The position numbers and the translations under genes are program-made. Shown here piece by piece: positions 26,753-37,387 of a stretch of 64,000 bases of DNA. Source of the stretch: Brevundimonas vesicularis (GTDB lineage: Bacteria > Pseudomonadota > Alphaproteobacteria > Caulobacterales > Caulobacteraceae); the NCBI RefSeq assembly GCF_027105095.1, contig NZ_CP114278.1, positions 868,001 to 932,000 of the forward strand, written 5' to 3'. The stretch's first letter is position 1; each line of letters opens with the position of its first letter. The notes beneath the pieces are model-generated. The model was not told the DNA's origin. It ran no database searches and saw nothing but the letters and a program-made list of their open reading frames with translations.

Positions 26753-27817
26753 TCAGTCCAGCGGCTGGGGCCGCGTCACCACCGGACCGTCGGGATCGCT
26801 GCTCGACGGACGTGCAGCGGTCGGGGCGGGCGTCGGGGCCGTCGGCACGATCACCAGCGGTTCGGTCGTGACGGTCGGCGCCGGCGTGGACGGCGCCGGG
26901 GTCGTCGTGGTCGGCGCACGCGTCGTCGGTTGCGTCGTTACGGCCGGCGTCGGGGTCTGGGCCGGGGGCTGCGTGCGGGGCGCGGCGGTCGTCGATCGCG
27001 TCGTCGTCGTCGTTGCCGGCGCGGAAGCGGAGGGGGCGGGCGTCCCGGGGGGCGTCGCGGCGGGTGCGGGCTGTTCGGTCGCGACGACGGGTGCGGCGTC
27101 AGCAGGAATCGTATCGGCCGGCGGGGTGGTCAGAGGCGCATCGGCGACGGCGGGGGGCGTGGATGCCGTCGGGGTCGAGGCGGGACGCATCGCGAACCAC
27201 AGGCCGCCTCCGGCGACCAGCAGGGCGACGATCCCCACCCCGACATAGAGCGGCAGGCGCGAGGTCTTGGCGGGCGCACGGGCGAAGCTGGGCGTGACTG
27301 GCGCAGCTGCGGGCGCGATGGCGGGTCTGGCCGCGACCGCTGGGGCGGCGGCGACAGGTTCGGCCGCAACCGGCTTCGGCGCAGGGGCAGGCGTCGTCTC
27401 GGGCGCGGGCAGGGGCCGCACGGTCAGATCGGGTTGAGCGGCCGGCGCCGGCTGCGGCCTGGACTGCGGCGGCGTCGGAGCCTGGGGTTGAGGCTGGGCT
27501 TGGGCCGGGCGCGCCGTCGGGATCAGCGAACCGCCCAGGATGCTCGCACCCTGCGGACGGGGCGCTGGACGCGGGGCGGGATTGGCGGGCGTCGCCTGAC
27601 CCTTGGCCGGCGCGACGCCGGAGGCCAGGCTCTGGGTGTGGATCGAGGCCTGCCGCTGTTGCGGCGTGGGCTTGCGCGGCGGCGGATTGGGAATGCGGTC
27701 CAGCGGATTGGGCGCGACCGGCACCGGCCCGACGTGGAAGGTCGTCGCGGGCATACGACCCCAGGTCACCGGCTTGCGGGCGAAAGGCTGGGGCGGGGTC
27801 TTCTGGTCGTCGGACAT
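26753..27817 (-). CDS. Proline/threonine/alanine-rich single-pass protein
   Basis: The 354-residue protein is low-complexity. The first 180 residues are Pro/Ala/Gln-rich and end in a basic stretch. A single membrane helix follows (LYVGVGIVALLVAGGGLWFA, near residues 190-209). The rest is Thr/Pro/Ala-rich, possibly a periplasmic spacer. The topology suggests an inner-membrane anchored linker, but no known domain is visible. The start MSDDQKTPPQPFARKPVTWG is well formed. It is 42 bp downstream of the ABC permease in the same direction. Confidence 0.6.
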   Translation of the reverse strand: MSDDQKTPPQPFARKPVTWGRMPATTFHVGPVPVAPNPLDRIPNPPPRKPTPQQRQASIHTQSLASGVAPAKGQATPANPAPRPAPRPQGASILGGSLIPTARPAQAQPQPQAPTPPQSRPQPAPAAQPDLTVRPLPAPETTPAPAPKPVAAEPVAAAPAVAARPAIAPAAAPVTPSFARAPAKTSRLPLYVGVGIVALLVAGGGLWFAMRPASTPTASTPPAVADAPLTTPPADTIPADAAPVVATEQPAPAATPPGTPAPSASAPATTTTTRSTTAAPRTQPPAQTPTPAVTTQPTTRAPTTTTPAPSTPAPTVTTEPLVIVPTAPTPAPTAARPSSSDPDGPVVTRPQPLD

Positions 27818-27859
27818 GGTCTTCTCAATCGCTGGCGATCTGGCCCGTTTCGTGACGGA

Positions 27860-28623
27860 TCAGTTCTTGAGCCGGTAGCCGGTCTTGAACATCCACATGA
27901 CGATGCCGAGGCAGAGGGCGAAGAAGCCCAGGGTGGCGGCGACGCTGACGCCGATGGCCACATCCCCCTGACCATAAAAGGCCCAGCGGAAGCCCGAGAT
28001 CAGATAGACCACCGGGTTGAACAAGGTCACCGTGCGCCAGCCGTCCGGCAGCATGTCGATGGAATAGAAGGCGCCGCCCAGGAAGGTCAGGGGCGTCACG
28101 ACCAGCATCGGGATCATCTGAAGTTGCTCGAAGCCGTCGGCCCAGACGCCGATAATGAAGCCGAACAGGCTGAAGGTCACCGAAATCAGGATTAAAAAGG
28201 CCATCATCCAGACCGGATGCAGGATCTGCAGCGGCACGAAGAAGGCCGCCGTCGCCAGGATGATTAGCCCCAGCACCGCCGACTTGGTCGCCGCCGCGCC
28301 GACATAGGCCAGCACGATCTCCAGCGACGACACCGGCGCCGACAGGATCTCGTAGATCGTCCCGGTGAACTTGGGGAAGTAGATGCCGAACGAGGCGTTG
28401 AAGATCGACTGTGTGAACAGGCTGAGCATGATCAGCCCCGGCACGATGAAGGCGCCGTAGGGCACGCCGTCCACCTGCTGCATCCGGCTGCCGATCGCGC
28501 CGCCGAAGACGACGAAATACAGGGCCGTGGTGATGACCGGCGTGACCACGCTCTGCCACAGGGTGCGCAGCGCACGCGCCATCTCGAAACGATAGATGGC
28601 CCAGACGCCGTATCCGTTGAAGG

Positions 28624-28627
<4 letters not shown>
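27860..28627 (-). CDS. ABC-2 type transporter permease
   Basis: The 255-residue protein has six hydrophobic segments in the ABC-2 arrangement, with an amphipathic N-terminus ([19 protein letters not shown]) and the late conserved block [24 protein letters not shown] (shown in part) followed by [12 protein letters not shown]. It forms the membrane channel with the ATPase encoded just upstream, whose gene it overlaps by four bases (ATGA). Such pairs export drugs, polysaccharides or other molecules; the substrate is unknown. Confidence 0.9.
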
Positions 28628-29556
<929 letters not shown>

Positions 29557-29720
29557 GGGCTTTCCTTTCCGGCGCGCGCGGCGGCGCGGGCCGAGTGTGG
29601 CGGCAATATGGCGTGCCTGACGCGTGACTCAAGTGGCGGCGACGCTCAATAGACGCCAAGTCGTTGTTAACCCGATTGTCGCACGGTGCCGGCCTGAGTT
29701 GAGTTTTGGCAGGAGCTTTC

Positions 29721-31076
29721 GTGCCGTCCCTGTCCGCCGCCCACCACGCCGCTCTGACGGCGATCGTCGAGGCCTGTCCCGACGCATCGCTGGGGATGCT
29801 GGGCGAGGCCGTGGCGGCGCTGAAGGGCGACAAGGCGGCCGAACTGGCGAACATCGTCGCCGCAGAGGCGCGCGATCGCGCCCGTCGCGGCACGGCGTTT
29901 GCGCCCCTGCTGCCGCTGTTTCAGCCGCGCGCCGACGGCGTGCCGGCCCTGGTCTTTCCGGCTCTTGTCCTGAAACGGGTCTGGCGCGAGGCGGTGCAAG
30001 GCGAGGAGGATTTCCTCCCGCTGCTGGACGGCGCGGTCACGATCGACGGCGAATGGACCCTGGCGGCCGACCGCCTGTGCGCTAAGGCGGCCGCCGTGCT
30101 GCGCGACCGGCCGCGCGACGTCTGGCCGGAGTTTCAGCGCCCCGCCGACGACCAGCCGCCATCCACTCCGGTCGAACTGGCCGGCTGTTTCGACCTGACG
30201 CCTCTGGCCCGCAGCGCCTTGCCGCGCCTGCCCGTCTGGCTGGAACGCCCCGACGATAATCAGCTGGCGGGACTTCGGCTGCTGATCGAGGACTGTATGA
30301 CGATGTCGCCGGACGGCGGGCGGCGCATGATCGACATCCTGTTCGCCCATGTGGCGGACGCCGAGCGGATGCTGCGGGTCGTGACGCGGACCAGCCGCTT
30401 GGCCGACCGCGAAATCACCCTCAGCCATTCCGACATGGGCGTCTTCGTCGAGCGGCTGCTGACCTCCGTGCAGGTGCGGGTGCAGAAGATCGCCGCCGTT
30501 GTCCGTTCGTCGCTGGGAGAGACGGCGATGCTGGGTGCGGTTGACGACGTCAACTGGTGCGCCGGCGTGCTGGCCGAGATGGACCTCAGCCTGCAGGTGC
30601 GGCCCGATTCCAGCTGGGGCAAGGCGGCGCGGATGGCGCGGGTCCAGGTGTCGGGCCAGCTTTCAGGCCTGATGAAATCCGCCTCCAGCGCCGTCCACGC
30701 CGCCCTGCCGATGAAGCGCCAGGTCATCACCGGCCGGATGACGCGGATGTCGCCCTGGCTGGAGGCGCCGGCCGAGGGCGAACCGATCGAGGCGGCGGCG
30801 GCCCTGCTGGCGGCGGTGGCGGCCCTGCGCGGCGCGGCCGTCACCTTCGGCTGTGAAGCCGATCGCTCGGGATTGAAGGCCGACCTGACCGACTATCTCT
30901 CCACCTGGTCCGACGAGGCGCTGAACAGTCTGTCGGACGGCGAGGCCGAAAACCCCGACCATGTGCTGCGTCTGATCGGGGTCGCGGCGCGGTTCCTGAC
31001 CGTGATCGAGGCGCTGGAGGCGGCGCGCGCGGTCAGGCGACGCGCGGCCTCGGCGGAAATGGCGCGGCTGGGCTGA
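29721..31076 (+). CDS. Conserved hypothetical protein, alpha-helical
   Basis: The roughly 451-residue product is soluble and Ala/Arg/Leu-rich, without signal peptide or membrane segment. I recognise no domain; the middle contains MSPDGGRRMIDILFAHVADAERM and SHSDMGVFVERLLTSVQVRVQKI (both shown in part), which look helical. GTG 29721 is chosen because AGGAG stands five to six bases upstream; a TTG at 29706 is within the ribosome site itself. It is 44 bp before ccmI in the same direction, so it might share its transcript, but nothing links it to cytochrome maturation. Confidence 0.65.
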   Translation: MPSLSAAHHAALTAIVEACPDASLGMLGEAVAALKGDKAAELANIVAAEARDRARRGTAFAPLLPLFQPRADGVPALVFPALVLKRVWREAVQGEEDFLPLLDGAVTIDGEWTLAADRLCAKAAAVLRDRPRDVWPEFQRPADDQPPSTPVELAGCFDLTPLARSALPRLPVWLERPDDNQLAGLRLLIEDCMTMSPDGGRRMIDILFAHVADAERMLRVVTRTSRLADREITLSHSDMGVFVERLLTSVQVRVQKIAAVVRSSLGETAMLGAVDDVNWCAGVLAEMDLSLQVRPDSSWGKAARMARVQVSGQLSGLMKSASSAVHAALPMKRQVITGRMTRMSPWLEAPAEGEPIEAAAALLAAVAALRGAAVTFGCEADRSGLKADLTDYLSTWSDEALNSLSDGEAENPDHVLRLIGVAARFLTVIEALEAARAVRRRAASAEMARLG

Positions 31077-31120
31077 AACGACGCCTCGCCCGACGTTCGC
31101 GGATGGGTTAGACGGCGAGG

Positions 31121-31939
31121 ATGATCGTCTTCTGGATAATGACGGGACTGGCGGCGGCCCTGGCCGCCCTGTTGGTGCTGACCGGCGCGCGACGCGGCGC
31201 CGATCCGGCGGCCGGCGTCGAAACCCAGGCCGGCTCGCGCGAAATCGAGGAACTGGATCGGCTGAAGGCGCGCGGCCTGCTTGACGAGGCGGCGTATGCG
31301 GGGGCGCGCGCCGAGGCGGGGCGGCGGCTTCTCGCCGTTTCGGCGACCACAACCCCGGTGGCCGGCGCTCGCGATCGGTTCTGGGTGCTGGGCGGGATCG
31401 GCGTGACGGTCGCGGCCGCTCTCGGCCTCTATGTTTTCACCGGCTCGCCCGGCCTGCCGGATCAGGCCTATGAGCGGCGTGTCGACGATTGGGCCGCCAA
31501 TCTGGATCGGCTGGAGCCGGCGCAACTGGCGGCGGTGACCGCGCGGGTCGTTCAGGAACGGCCAAAGGATCGGCAGGCGCTGGCCATGCTGGGCGCGGCC
31601 CGCTTCGCCGCCGGCGATCCGCTGGGCGCCGCCTCCGCCTTTCGCCGCCTGATCGCCCTGGACCCCCGCGACGCGCAGGCCTGGGCGCGGCTGGGCGAAA
31701 GCCTTGTTGTCGCCAACGACAACCAGATCGGCGGCGATGCCGAGGCCGCCTTCCGCGAGGCCTTGAAACTGGACTCCGACCAACTCGGCGCGCGCTTCTT
31801 CCTGGGCGAGGCGGCGCTGCGGCGCGGCGAGGCCGTCGAGGCCCGCACCCTGTGGACGCCTCTGATCGCCGCGCTCGACCCGGGCGATCCGCGCCGTCTG
31901 GATCTGGAACGCCGACTGCCGAAGGACGGCGCGCAATGA
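31121..31939 (+). CDS. ccmI: Cytochrome c maturation protein CcmI (CycH)
   Basis: CcmI presents apocytochrome c to the CcmF/H haem lyase in the periplasm. The 272-residue protein has an N-terminal membrane helix, a second near residues 90-108 with a cytoplasmic loop between them (EELDRLKARGLLDEAAYAGARAEA, shown in part, as in other CcmI), and a periplasmic TPR-like domain. The latter contains LAMLGAARFAAGDPLGAASAFRRLIALDP and the AWARLGESLV repeat (first shown in part). It heads the ccmI-E-F-H operon, the alphaproteobacterial cycHJKL order. Confidence 0.93.
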   Translation: MIVFWIMTGLAAALAALLVLTGARRGADPAAGVETQAGSREIEELDRLKARGLLDEAAYAGARAEAGRRLLAVSATTTPVAGARDRFWVLGGIGVTVAAALGLYVFTGSPGLPDQAYERRVDDWAANLDRLEPAQLAAVTARVVQERPKDRQALAMLGAARFAAGDPLGAASAFRRLIALDPRDAQAWARLGESLVVANDNQIGGDAEAAFREALKLDSDQLGARFFLGEAALRRGEAVEARTLWTPLIAALDPGDPRRLDLERRLPKDGAQ

Positions 31940-32009
31940 CGCGTTGGTCCTGCGCGACGACGGCGGTATATGCCGCCGGTCCGTCCCTGGAATCCGGAAT
32001 GTCCCTCGC

Positions 32010-32495
32010 ATGAGCTGGCTGCCCAAATCGCCGAAGGCGCGTCGCCGCCTGTGGGTCGTCGCCGCCGTGGCGCCGATCCTGGCGCTGGCGGTCGGCCTGT
32101 CGTTATGGGCGATGCAGGACAGCGTGACCTTCTTCTATTCGCCGTCCGAGGCCACCGCCGACAAGGCGCCGGAGGGCCGCAACATCCGCCTGGGTGGTCT
32201 GGTTGAGGCCGGCAGCGTGCAAAAGACCGGCGACGGCGTGGTCGCCTTCGTCGTCACCGACAATGCCGCCACGACTCGCGTCGTTTATCACGGCGACCTG
32301 CCCGACCTGTTCCGCGAAGGGCAGGGGATTGTGGCGCAAGGCGCCTTCGGCGCCGACCGCACCTTCCACGCCAGCCAGGTCCTGGCCAAGCACGACGAGA
32401 ACTACATGCCGCGCGAGGTCGCCGACCGTCTGAAGGAAAAGGGCGAGTGGCGGCCTGAGACGGCGCCGGCCGTGACCAAGTCCGTCCCCCTATGA
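32010..32495 (+). CDS. ccmE: Cytochrome c maturation haem chaperone CcmE
   Basis: CcmE is anchored in the inner membrane and carries haem covalently in the periplasm before passing it to CcmF. The 161-residue protein has a basic N-terminus, a membrane helix near residues 14-34, an OB-fold domain, and the haem-binding LAKHDENYMP motif with His128 and Tyr132. ATG 32010 is chosen over the open extension to 31944 because SWLPKSPKARRR is the usual start. It overlaps ccmF by four bases. Confidence 0.95.
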   Translation: MSWLPKSPKARRRLWVVAAVAPILALAVGLSLWAMQDSVTFFYSPSEATADKAPEGRNIRLGGLVEAGSVQKTGDGVVAFVVTDNAATTRVVYHGDLPDLFREGQGIVAQGAFGADRTFHASQVLAKHDENYMPREVADRLKEKGEWRPETAPAVTKSVPL

Positions 32496-34480
32496 TCGCC
32501 GAGCTTGGGGCCTTCGCCCTGGCGCTGGCGCTGGCGCTGTCGATCCTGCAGACGGGGCTTTCGGCGGCCGGACGCGCGCGTCGCAGCCCGGTCTTGGCCG
32601 GGGCCGCCCAGGGCGCGGCTTTGGCGGCGGCGGCGGCGGTCGCGCTCAGTTTCGCAGCCCTGATCTACGCCTTCGTGGTGTCGGACTTTTCGGTCTCCAA
32701 CGTCGCGGCCAACAGCCACACCGACAAGCCGATGCTCTACAAGGTCGCCGGCGCCTGGGGCAGCCACGAGGGGTCGCTTCTGCTGTGGTGTCTGGTGCTG
32801 ACCGTCTTCGGCGGGGCGCTGGCGCGGGCGCGCGGCCTGCCGTTCGGGCTGAAGGCCTCGGCCGTGGCGGTGCAGGGCGCGCTGGGGTCGCTGTTCCTGG
32901 CCTTCGCCGTCTTCACCTCCAGCCCCTTCACCCGCCTGGACCCCGCGCCGTTCCAGGGCGCGTCGCTGAACCCGCTGTTGCAGGACCCGGCGTTGGCCGT
33001 GCATCCGCCGCTGCTCTACGCCGGCTATGTCGGGTTCTCGGTCTGCTTCTCCCTGGCCGTCGCGGCCCTGATCGAGGGCCGGGCGCAGACCGCCTTCTGG
33101 CCTGCCTGGGGGCGCTGGGTCCGGCCCTGGGCGCTGGCCAGTTGGGCCTTCCTGACCGTCGGCATCACCCTAGGGTCGTTCTGGGCCTATTATGAGCTGG
33201 GCTGGGGCGGCTGGTGGTTCTGGGACCCAGTCGAGAACGCCTCATTCATGCCCTGGCTGGCGGGCGCGGCCCTGTTGCACAGCGCGGTCGTGACCGAGCG
33301 GCGCGGCGCGCTGGCCGGCTGGACCGTGTTTCTGGCCCTGCTGGCCTTCACCTTCTCCATGCTGGGCGCCTTCTTGGTGCGCTCAGGCGTCCTGACATCC
33401 GTCCATGCCTTCGCCGTCGATCCCCAGCGCGGGCTGATGCTGCTGGCTATCCTCGGGATCACGGCCGGCGCCGCCTTCGCCCTGTTCGCCTGGCGCGCGC
33501 CCCAACTGAAGGGCGGGGGCCTGTTCGCGCCGGTCAGCCGCGAGGGGGCGCTGGTCTTGAACAATCTGTTCCTGACGGCGGCGGCCGCGACCGTCTTGCT
33601 GGGCACCCTCTATCCGCTGATTTTGGAAGCGGCGTCCGGCGCGACCATCTCGGTCGGCCCGCCCTATTTCGCCGCCACCTTTACCCCGCTGATGATGGTC
33701 GCCTTCCTGATCCTGCCGGCCGGTCCGCTGCTGGCCTGGAAGCGCGGCGACCTGCCCGGCGCGATGCAGCGCCTGGCCGTCGCGGCGGGTCTGGCGATCG
33801 TCGGCGCGCTGGCGGCCTACGCCCTGTGGGAGCCCAAGAAGGCGTTCGCCGCCGCCGGGATCGGCCTGGGCCTGTGGCTGATCCTGGGATCGCTGTCGGA
33901 AGTCGCCGAGCGCGCCCGCCTGTTCCGCGCCTCGATGGCCGAGACGGTTCGCCGACTGAAAGGGCTGCCGCTGGGCGCCTGGGGTATGACTCTGGCGCAT
34001 CTTGGTCTGGGCGTCTTCATCCTGGGGGCGGTGGTCGAGACCGGTTTCAAGGCCGAGGCCGCCCGTGCCGTCTCACTGGGCCAGAGCGTTGCCGCCGGCC
34101 CCTGGACGGTGACCCTGGACGATGTCCGCGTCGTCGAGGGGCCGAACTATCTGGCCGAGCAGGGCCGACTGACCGTGCGGGCCACGAACGATCAGGGCCG
34201 CGCCAGTACCGTCACGGCCGAGCGCCGCTTCTTCCCCGCGGGCGGTCAGACCACCACCGAGGTCGGGCTGGATTTCCGGGGCCTGGACGACGTCTATGTC
34301 GTGATCGGCGAACGCGCGGGCAGTCCCGAACAGGCGGCCTGGGTCGTGCGTCTGTACTGGAACCCCTGGGCGCGACTGATCTTCATGGGGCCGATGATCA
34401 TGGCGCTGGGCGGGGTGTTGTCGCTGCTGGATCGTCGTCTAAGGCTCGGGATCGGCGCGCGCCGGCGCAAGACCGCATGA
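32492..34480 (+). CDS. ccmF: Cytochrome c haem lyase subunit CcmF
   Basis: CcmF is a polytopic inner-membrane protein that receives haem from CcmE and, with CcmH and CcmI, attaches it to apocytochrome c. The 662-residue protein carries WGSHEGSLLLW near residues 89-99 and the periplasmic WWD motif GGWWFWDPVENASFMPW near 236-252, plus more than a dozen membrane helices and a C-terminal periplasmic loop. Start and stop overlap both neighbours as ATGA, showing translational coupling. Confidence 0.96.
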   Translation: MIAELGAFALALALALSILQTGLSAAGRARRSPVLAGAAQGAALAAAAAVALSFAALIYAFVVSDFSVSNVAANSHTDKPMLYKVAGAWGSHEGSLLLWCLVLTVFGGALARARGLPFGLKASAVAVQGALGSLFLAFAVFTSSPFTRLDPAPFQGASLNPLLQDPALAVHPPLLYAGYVGFSVCFSLAVAALIEGRAQTAFWPAWGRWVRPWALASWAFLTVGITLGSFWAYYELGWGGWWFWDPVENASFMPWLAGAALLHSAVVTERRGALAGWTVFLALLAFTFSMLGAFLVRSGVLTSVHAFAVDPQRGLMLLAILGITAGAAFALFAWRAPQLKGGGLFAPVSREGALVLNNLFLTAAAATVLLGTLYPLILEAASGATISVGPPYFAATFTPLMMVAFLILPAGPLLAWKRGDLPGAMQRLAVAAGLAIVGALAAYALWEPKKAFAAAGIGLGLWLILGSLSEVAERARLFRASMAETVRRLKGLPLGAWGMTLAHLGLGVFILGAVVETGFKAEAARAVSLGQSVAAGPWTVTLDDVRVVEGPNYLAEQGRLTVRATNDQGRASTVTAERRFFPAGGQTTTEVGLDFRGLDDVYVVIGERAGSPEQAAWVVRLYWNPWARLIFMGPMIMALGGVLSLLDRRLRLGIGARRRKTA

Positions 34481-34983
34481 AGCGCTTGCTAGTCCTGATG
34501 GCCGCGCCGGTGCTGGCGCTGATGCTGACGGCGGCCGAGCCGCCCGCCGCACCCGACCGCCCGTTGCCCGATGCGACCCAGGAGGCCCGCGCCCAGGACC
34601 TGTTCAAGGATGTGCGCTGCGTCGTCTGCCAGCACGAGGCCATCGCCGACAGCCCGGCCGGCGTCGCCGGCGACATGCGCCGCCTGATCCGCGAGGAGAT
34701 CGCGGCCGGCGCGTCGGATCAGGCCGTGCGCGACGATCTGGTGCGGCGCTTCGGCGACTATGTGCTGTTCACCCCGCCGGTCCGGGCGGGGACCTGGCTG
34801 CTGTGGTTCGGCCCGTTCGCCCTGTTGCTGCTCGCCGCCGCCGTTCTGGCCCTGCGCGCCCACCGTCGTCCGGTTGAGGCCGTCCCCCTGACGCCCGAAG
34901 AAGAACGCCGGCTGGACGAAGTTCTACGAAATGAGAAGCTTCGCCGCGATCCTGACGCAACCTCGCCTCACGACGGGCGCTAG
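34477..34983 (+). CDS. ccmH: Cytochrome c maturation protein CcmH (CycL)
   Basis: CcmH is a periplasm-facing thiol protein that reduces apocytochrome cysteines for haem attachment. The 168-residue protein has a cleavable-type signal sequence, the redox motif in VRCVVCQH, then a membrane helix near residues 108-130 and a cytoplasmic tail. ccmG/dsbE, which often lies between ccmF and ccmH, is absent from this operon, matching the cycHJKL arrangement of Alphaproteobacteria. Confidence 0.94.
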   Translation: MKRLLVLMAAPVLALMLTAAEPPAAPDRPLPDATQEARAQDLFKDVRCVVCQHEAIADSPAGVAGDMRRLIREEIAAGASDQAVRDDLVRRFGDYVLFTPPVRAGTWLLWFGPFALLLLAAAVLALRAHRRPVEAVPLTPEEERRLDEVLRNEKLRRDPDATSPHDGR

Positions 34984-35091
34984 TCGAGATCAACGATCGG
35001 CGGTCGGGATTGGCGCAAAGCCGGTTCGGCCTATATCAATCGCGAAACCGGCGCCCGTCTGGCGCTGGACAAGAGGATCGCAAGGACCACG

Positions 35092-36630
35092 ATGCTGAAG
35101 CGCAAGGAGTTCATTCTCGGGGCCGCGGCCGGCCTGACCCTGGCGGCGGCGGCGACCGCCGGCGGCGTCATCAACTGGCCTGGCGCGCACGCGGAACCGC
35201 AGGCGGTGAACCGGATCACCCCGGTCCCGGCCAACGGCGACGCCTTCACGCCCCCGCCGGGGGCGCCCAGCAGCTTTGCGACCATCTTCGACCAGGTCTC
35301 GCCCGCCGTCGTTCAGATCGACGTGACGGTCAAGGTGGACCAGCCCCAGGGCGGCGCCTTCCAGATCCCCGGGCTGCCGTTCCAGTTCGTTCCGCCGCAA
35401 GGCCGTGGCGGTCAGGGCAATGACGAGCCGCAGACGACCCAAGGCGCCGGCTCGGGCTTCTTCATCTCGCAGGACGGCTTCATCGTCACCAACAACCACG
35501 TCGTCGCCGACGCGACCGAGATCAAGGTCAAGATGTCGGACGGTCGCGAGCTGCCGGCCCGCCTGATCGGCCGCGATCCCGGCACCGACCTGGCGGTGAT
35601 CAAGGTCGAGGGCAACGACTTCAAATACGTCAGCTTCGAAGAGACGGCCGAGCCGCGCGTGGGCGACTGGGTCATCGCCATCGGCAACCCCTTCGGCCTG
35701 GGCGGCACCGCCACGGCGGGCATCGTCTCGGCCAAGGCCCGCGACATCGATCCGTCGGGCTACAACGACTACATCCAAATCGACGCCGCCATCAACCGGG
35801 GCAACTCGGGCGGCCCGACCTTCGATATCCACGGCCGCGTCATCGGCGTGAACTCGGCCATCTATTCGCCCACGGGCGGCTCGGTCGGTATCGGCTTCGC
35901 CATTCCGGCCGACACCGCCAAGACCATCACCGAACGCCTGATGCGCGGTCAGTCGATCGAGCGCGGCTATGTGGGCCTGGGTCTTCGCACCCTCAGCCCC
36001 GACGGTTGGGAAGCCCTGGGCCAGCCCAAGGACTTCAAGGGCGCCCTGATCGAAAGCGTGACCGAGGACGGCCCGGCCTCGCGCGCCGGCGTCCAGGTCG
36101 GAGACCTTCTGGTCGGCGTGAACGGCCAGGCGGTGGCCAACAGCCAGGAGGCCACCCGTCGGGTCGGCGCGGCCAAGCCGGGCGACACCATTCGCCTGGA
36201 AGTGATCCGCGACGGTCGCCGCCAGACCTTGAACGTGCGCTCAGGCACCCGTCCTTCGGAAGAGGAGCTCGCTGCGTCGGAAGAGGGCGGAAGCGCCAAT
36301 CCGGGGCAGAGCCAGCCTGGTCAGGGCGACACGATCGAAGGACTCGCCGTCACCGCGATCACGCCGGCCGCGCGTTCGCGCTTCAGCCTGCCGGCCAGCG
36401 TCAACGGCGTCGTGATCACCAACGTCGAACAGGGTTCGGCTGCGGCGCGCCTCGGCTTCCAGCCGGGCTTCGTCATCACTCGCGCCAATGATCGCAACAT
36501 CACGTCCGCCGCTGATCTGCGCGCGGCGGTGGCGGCGGCCAAACAGGCGGGTCGCCCCAGCATCCTGCTGTTCGTGCGCACGCCGCAGGGCACCAGCCCG
36601 GTGCCGTTAAAGTTCGCCGCCGGCGAGTGA
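35092..36630 (+). CDS. degP: Do-family periplasmic serine protease (DegP/HtrA)
   Basis: DegP-like proteases degrade or hold misfolded envelope proteins in the periplasm. The 512-residue protein has an N-terminal signal-type segment with KRKEF, the trypsin-like domain with catalytic His136 (NNHVV), Asp166 (GTDLAV) and Ser239 (GNSGGP), and two PDZ domains (near residues 285-385 and 415-505). A spacer with repeated Gly-Gln lies between the PDZ domains. It precedes a two-component pair, an arrangement frequent in Alphaproteobacteria. The 108-bp upstream gap shows no clear operator. Confidence 0.94.
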   Translation: MLKRKEFILGAAAGLTLAAAATAGGVINWPGAHAEPQAVNRITPVPANGDAFTPPPGAPSSFATIFDQVSPAVVQIDVTVKVDQPQGGAFQIPGLPFQFVPPQGRGGQGNDEPQTTQGAGSGFFISQDGFIVTNNHVVADATEIKVKMSDGRELPARLIGRDPGTDLAVIKVEGNDFKYVSFEETAEPRVGDWVIAIGNPFGLGGTATAGIVSAKARDIDPSGYNDYIQIDAAINRGNSGGPTFDIHGRVIGVNSAIYSPTGGSVGIGFAIPADTAKTITERLMRGQSIERGYVGLGLRTLSPDGWEALGQPKDFKGALIESVTEDGPASRAGVQVGDLLVGVNGQAVANSQEATRRVGAAKPGDTIRLEVIRDGRRQTLNVRSGTRPSEEELAASEEGGSANPGQSQPGQGDTIEGLAVTAITPAARSRFSLPASVNGVVITNVEQGSAAARLGFQPGFVITRANDRNITSAADLRAAVAAAKQAGRPSILLFVRTPQGTSPVPLKFAAGE

Positions 36631-36659
36631 TCGGCATTCTGACCAAGCCTTAACTCGTG

Positions 36660-36695
36660 AATCGCCGCCGATGCGCTACCATCGGCGGCGATTTT
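36660..36695 (+). terminator. Terminator hairpin behind degP
   Basis: AATCGCCGCCGAT (36660-36672) and ATCGGCGGCGATT (36681-36693) form a perfect 13-bp stem with an 8-nt loop, followed by TTTTGATT. It lies 20 bp before the response-regulator start codon and would partly separate degP from the two-component genes, or attenuate read-through. Confidence 0.7.
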
Positions 36696-36714
36696 GATTC
36701 CGGGAGGGGTTTCG

Positions 36715-37386
36715 ATGCGGATTCTGGTGGTCGAGGATGACGCCGAGGCGGCGACCGCCATGGTGCGGGGCCTGTCCGAAGCCGGACATGAGGTCACCCA
36801 CGCCGTGGACGGCGCCTTTGGCCTGCTGGAGTCGCAGAAGGGCGGCTACGACGTCTATGTGGTGGACCGGATGATGCCGCGACTGGACGGCGTCGGCATG
36901 GTCGAGACGGTGCGCAAGGGCGGCGATCAGACGCCGGTCCTGTTCCTGTCGGCTTTGGGCGAGGTCGAGGACCGGGTCACGGGGCTGAAGGCCGGCGCCG
37001 ACGACTATCTGGTCAAGCCCTACGCCTTCGCCGAACTGATCGCGCGGGTCGAGGCCCTGGCGCGCCGTCGCGAGACCGGCGGGGTGCAGACCGTGCTCAA
37101 GGTCGGCGACCTGGAAATGAACCTGATCGGCCGCACCGTGCATCGCGGAACGACCGAGATCGATCTTCAGCCGCGCGAGTTCCAGCTGCTGGAGTTCCTG
37201 ATGCGCCACGCCGGCCAGTCGGTGACCCGCACCATGCTGCTGGAGAAGGTCTGGGAATACCATTTCGACCCCCAGACCAACGTCATCGACGTCCACATCA
37301 GCCGCCTGCGCTCCAAGATCGACAAGGGCTTCGACCGCGCCATGCTGCAGACCGTGCGTGGGGCCGGGTATCGGTTGGAGGCGTGA
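36715..37386 (+). CDS. OmpR/PhoB-family response regulator
   Basis: The 223-residue protein has an N-terminal receiver domain with the acidic pocket VVEDD near residues 5-9, phospho-acceptor Asp51 in VVDRMMPRLDG and Lys in LVKPYAF, followed by a winged-helix DNA-binding domain (VGDLEMNLIGRTVHR onward, ending TVRGAGYRL). It is expected to be phosphorylated by the kinase encoded 137 bp downstream. GGGAGGGG precedes the ATG. Target genes are unknown; proximity to degP suggests an envelope-stress role, which is inference. Confidence 0.92.
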   Translation: MRILVVEDDAEAATAMVRGLSEAGHEVTHAVDGAFGLLESQKGGYDVYVVDRMMPRLDGVGMVETVRKGGDQTPVLFLSALGEVEDRVTGLKAGADDYLVKPYAFAELIARVEALARRRETGGVQTVLKVGDLEMNLIGRTVHRGTTEIDLQPREFQLLEFLMRHAGQSVTRTMLLEKVWEYHFDPQTNVIDVHISRLRSKIDKGFDRAMLQTVRGAGYRLEA

Positions 37387-37387
37387 G

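Noticed and set aside
34984-35091. Stress-type operator before degP
   Set aside because: No recognisable inverted repeat or sigma-E-like promoter could be supported.
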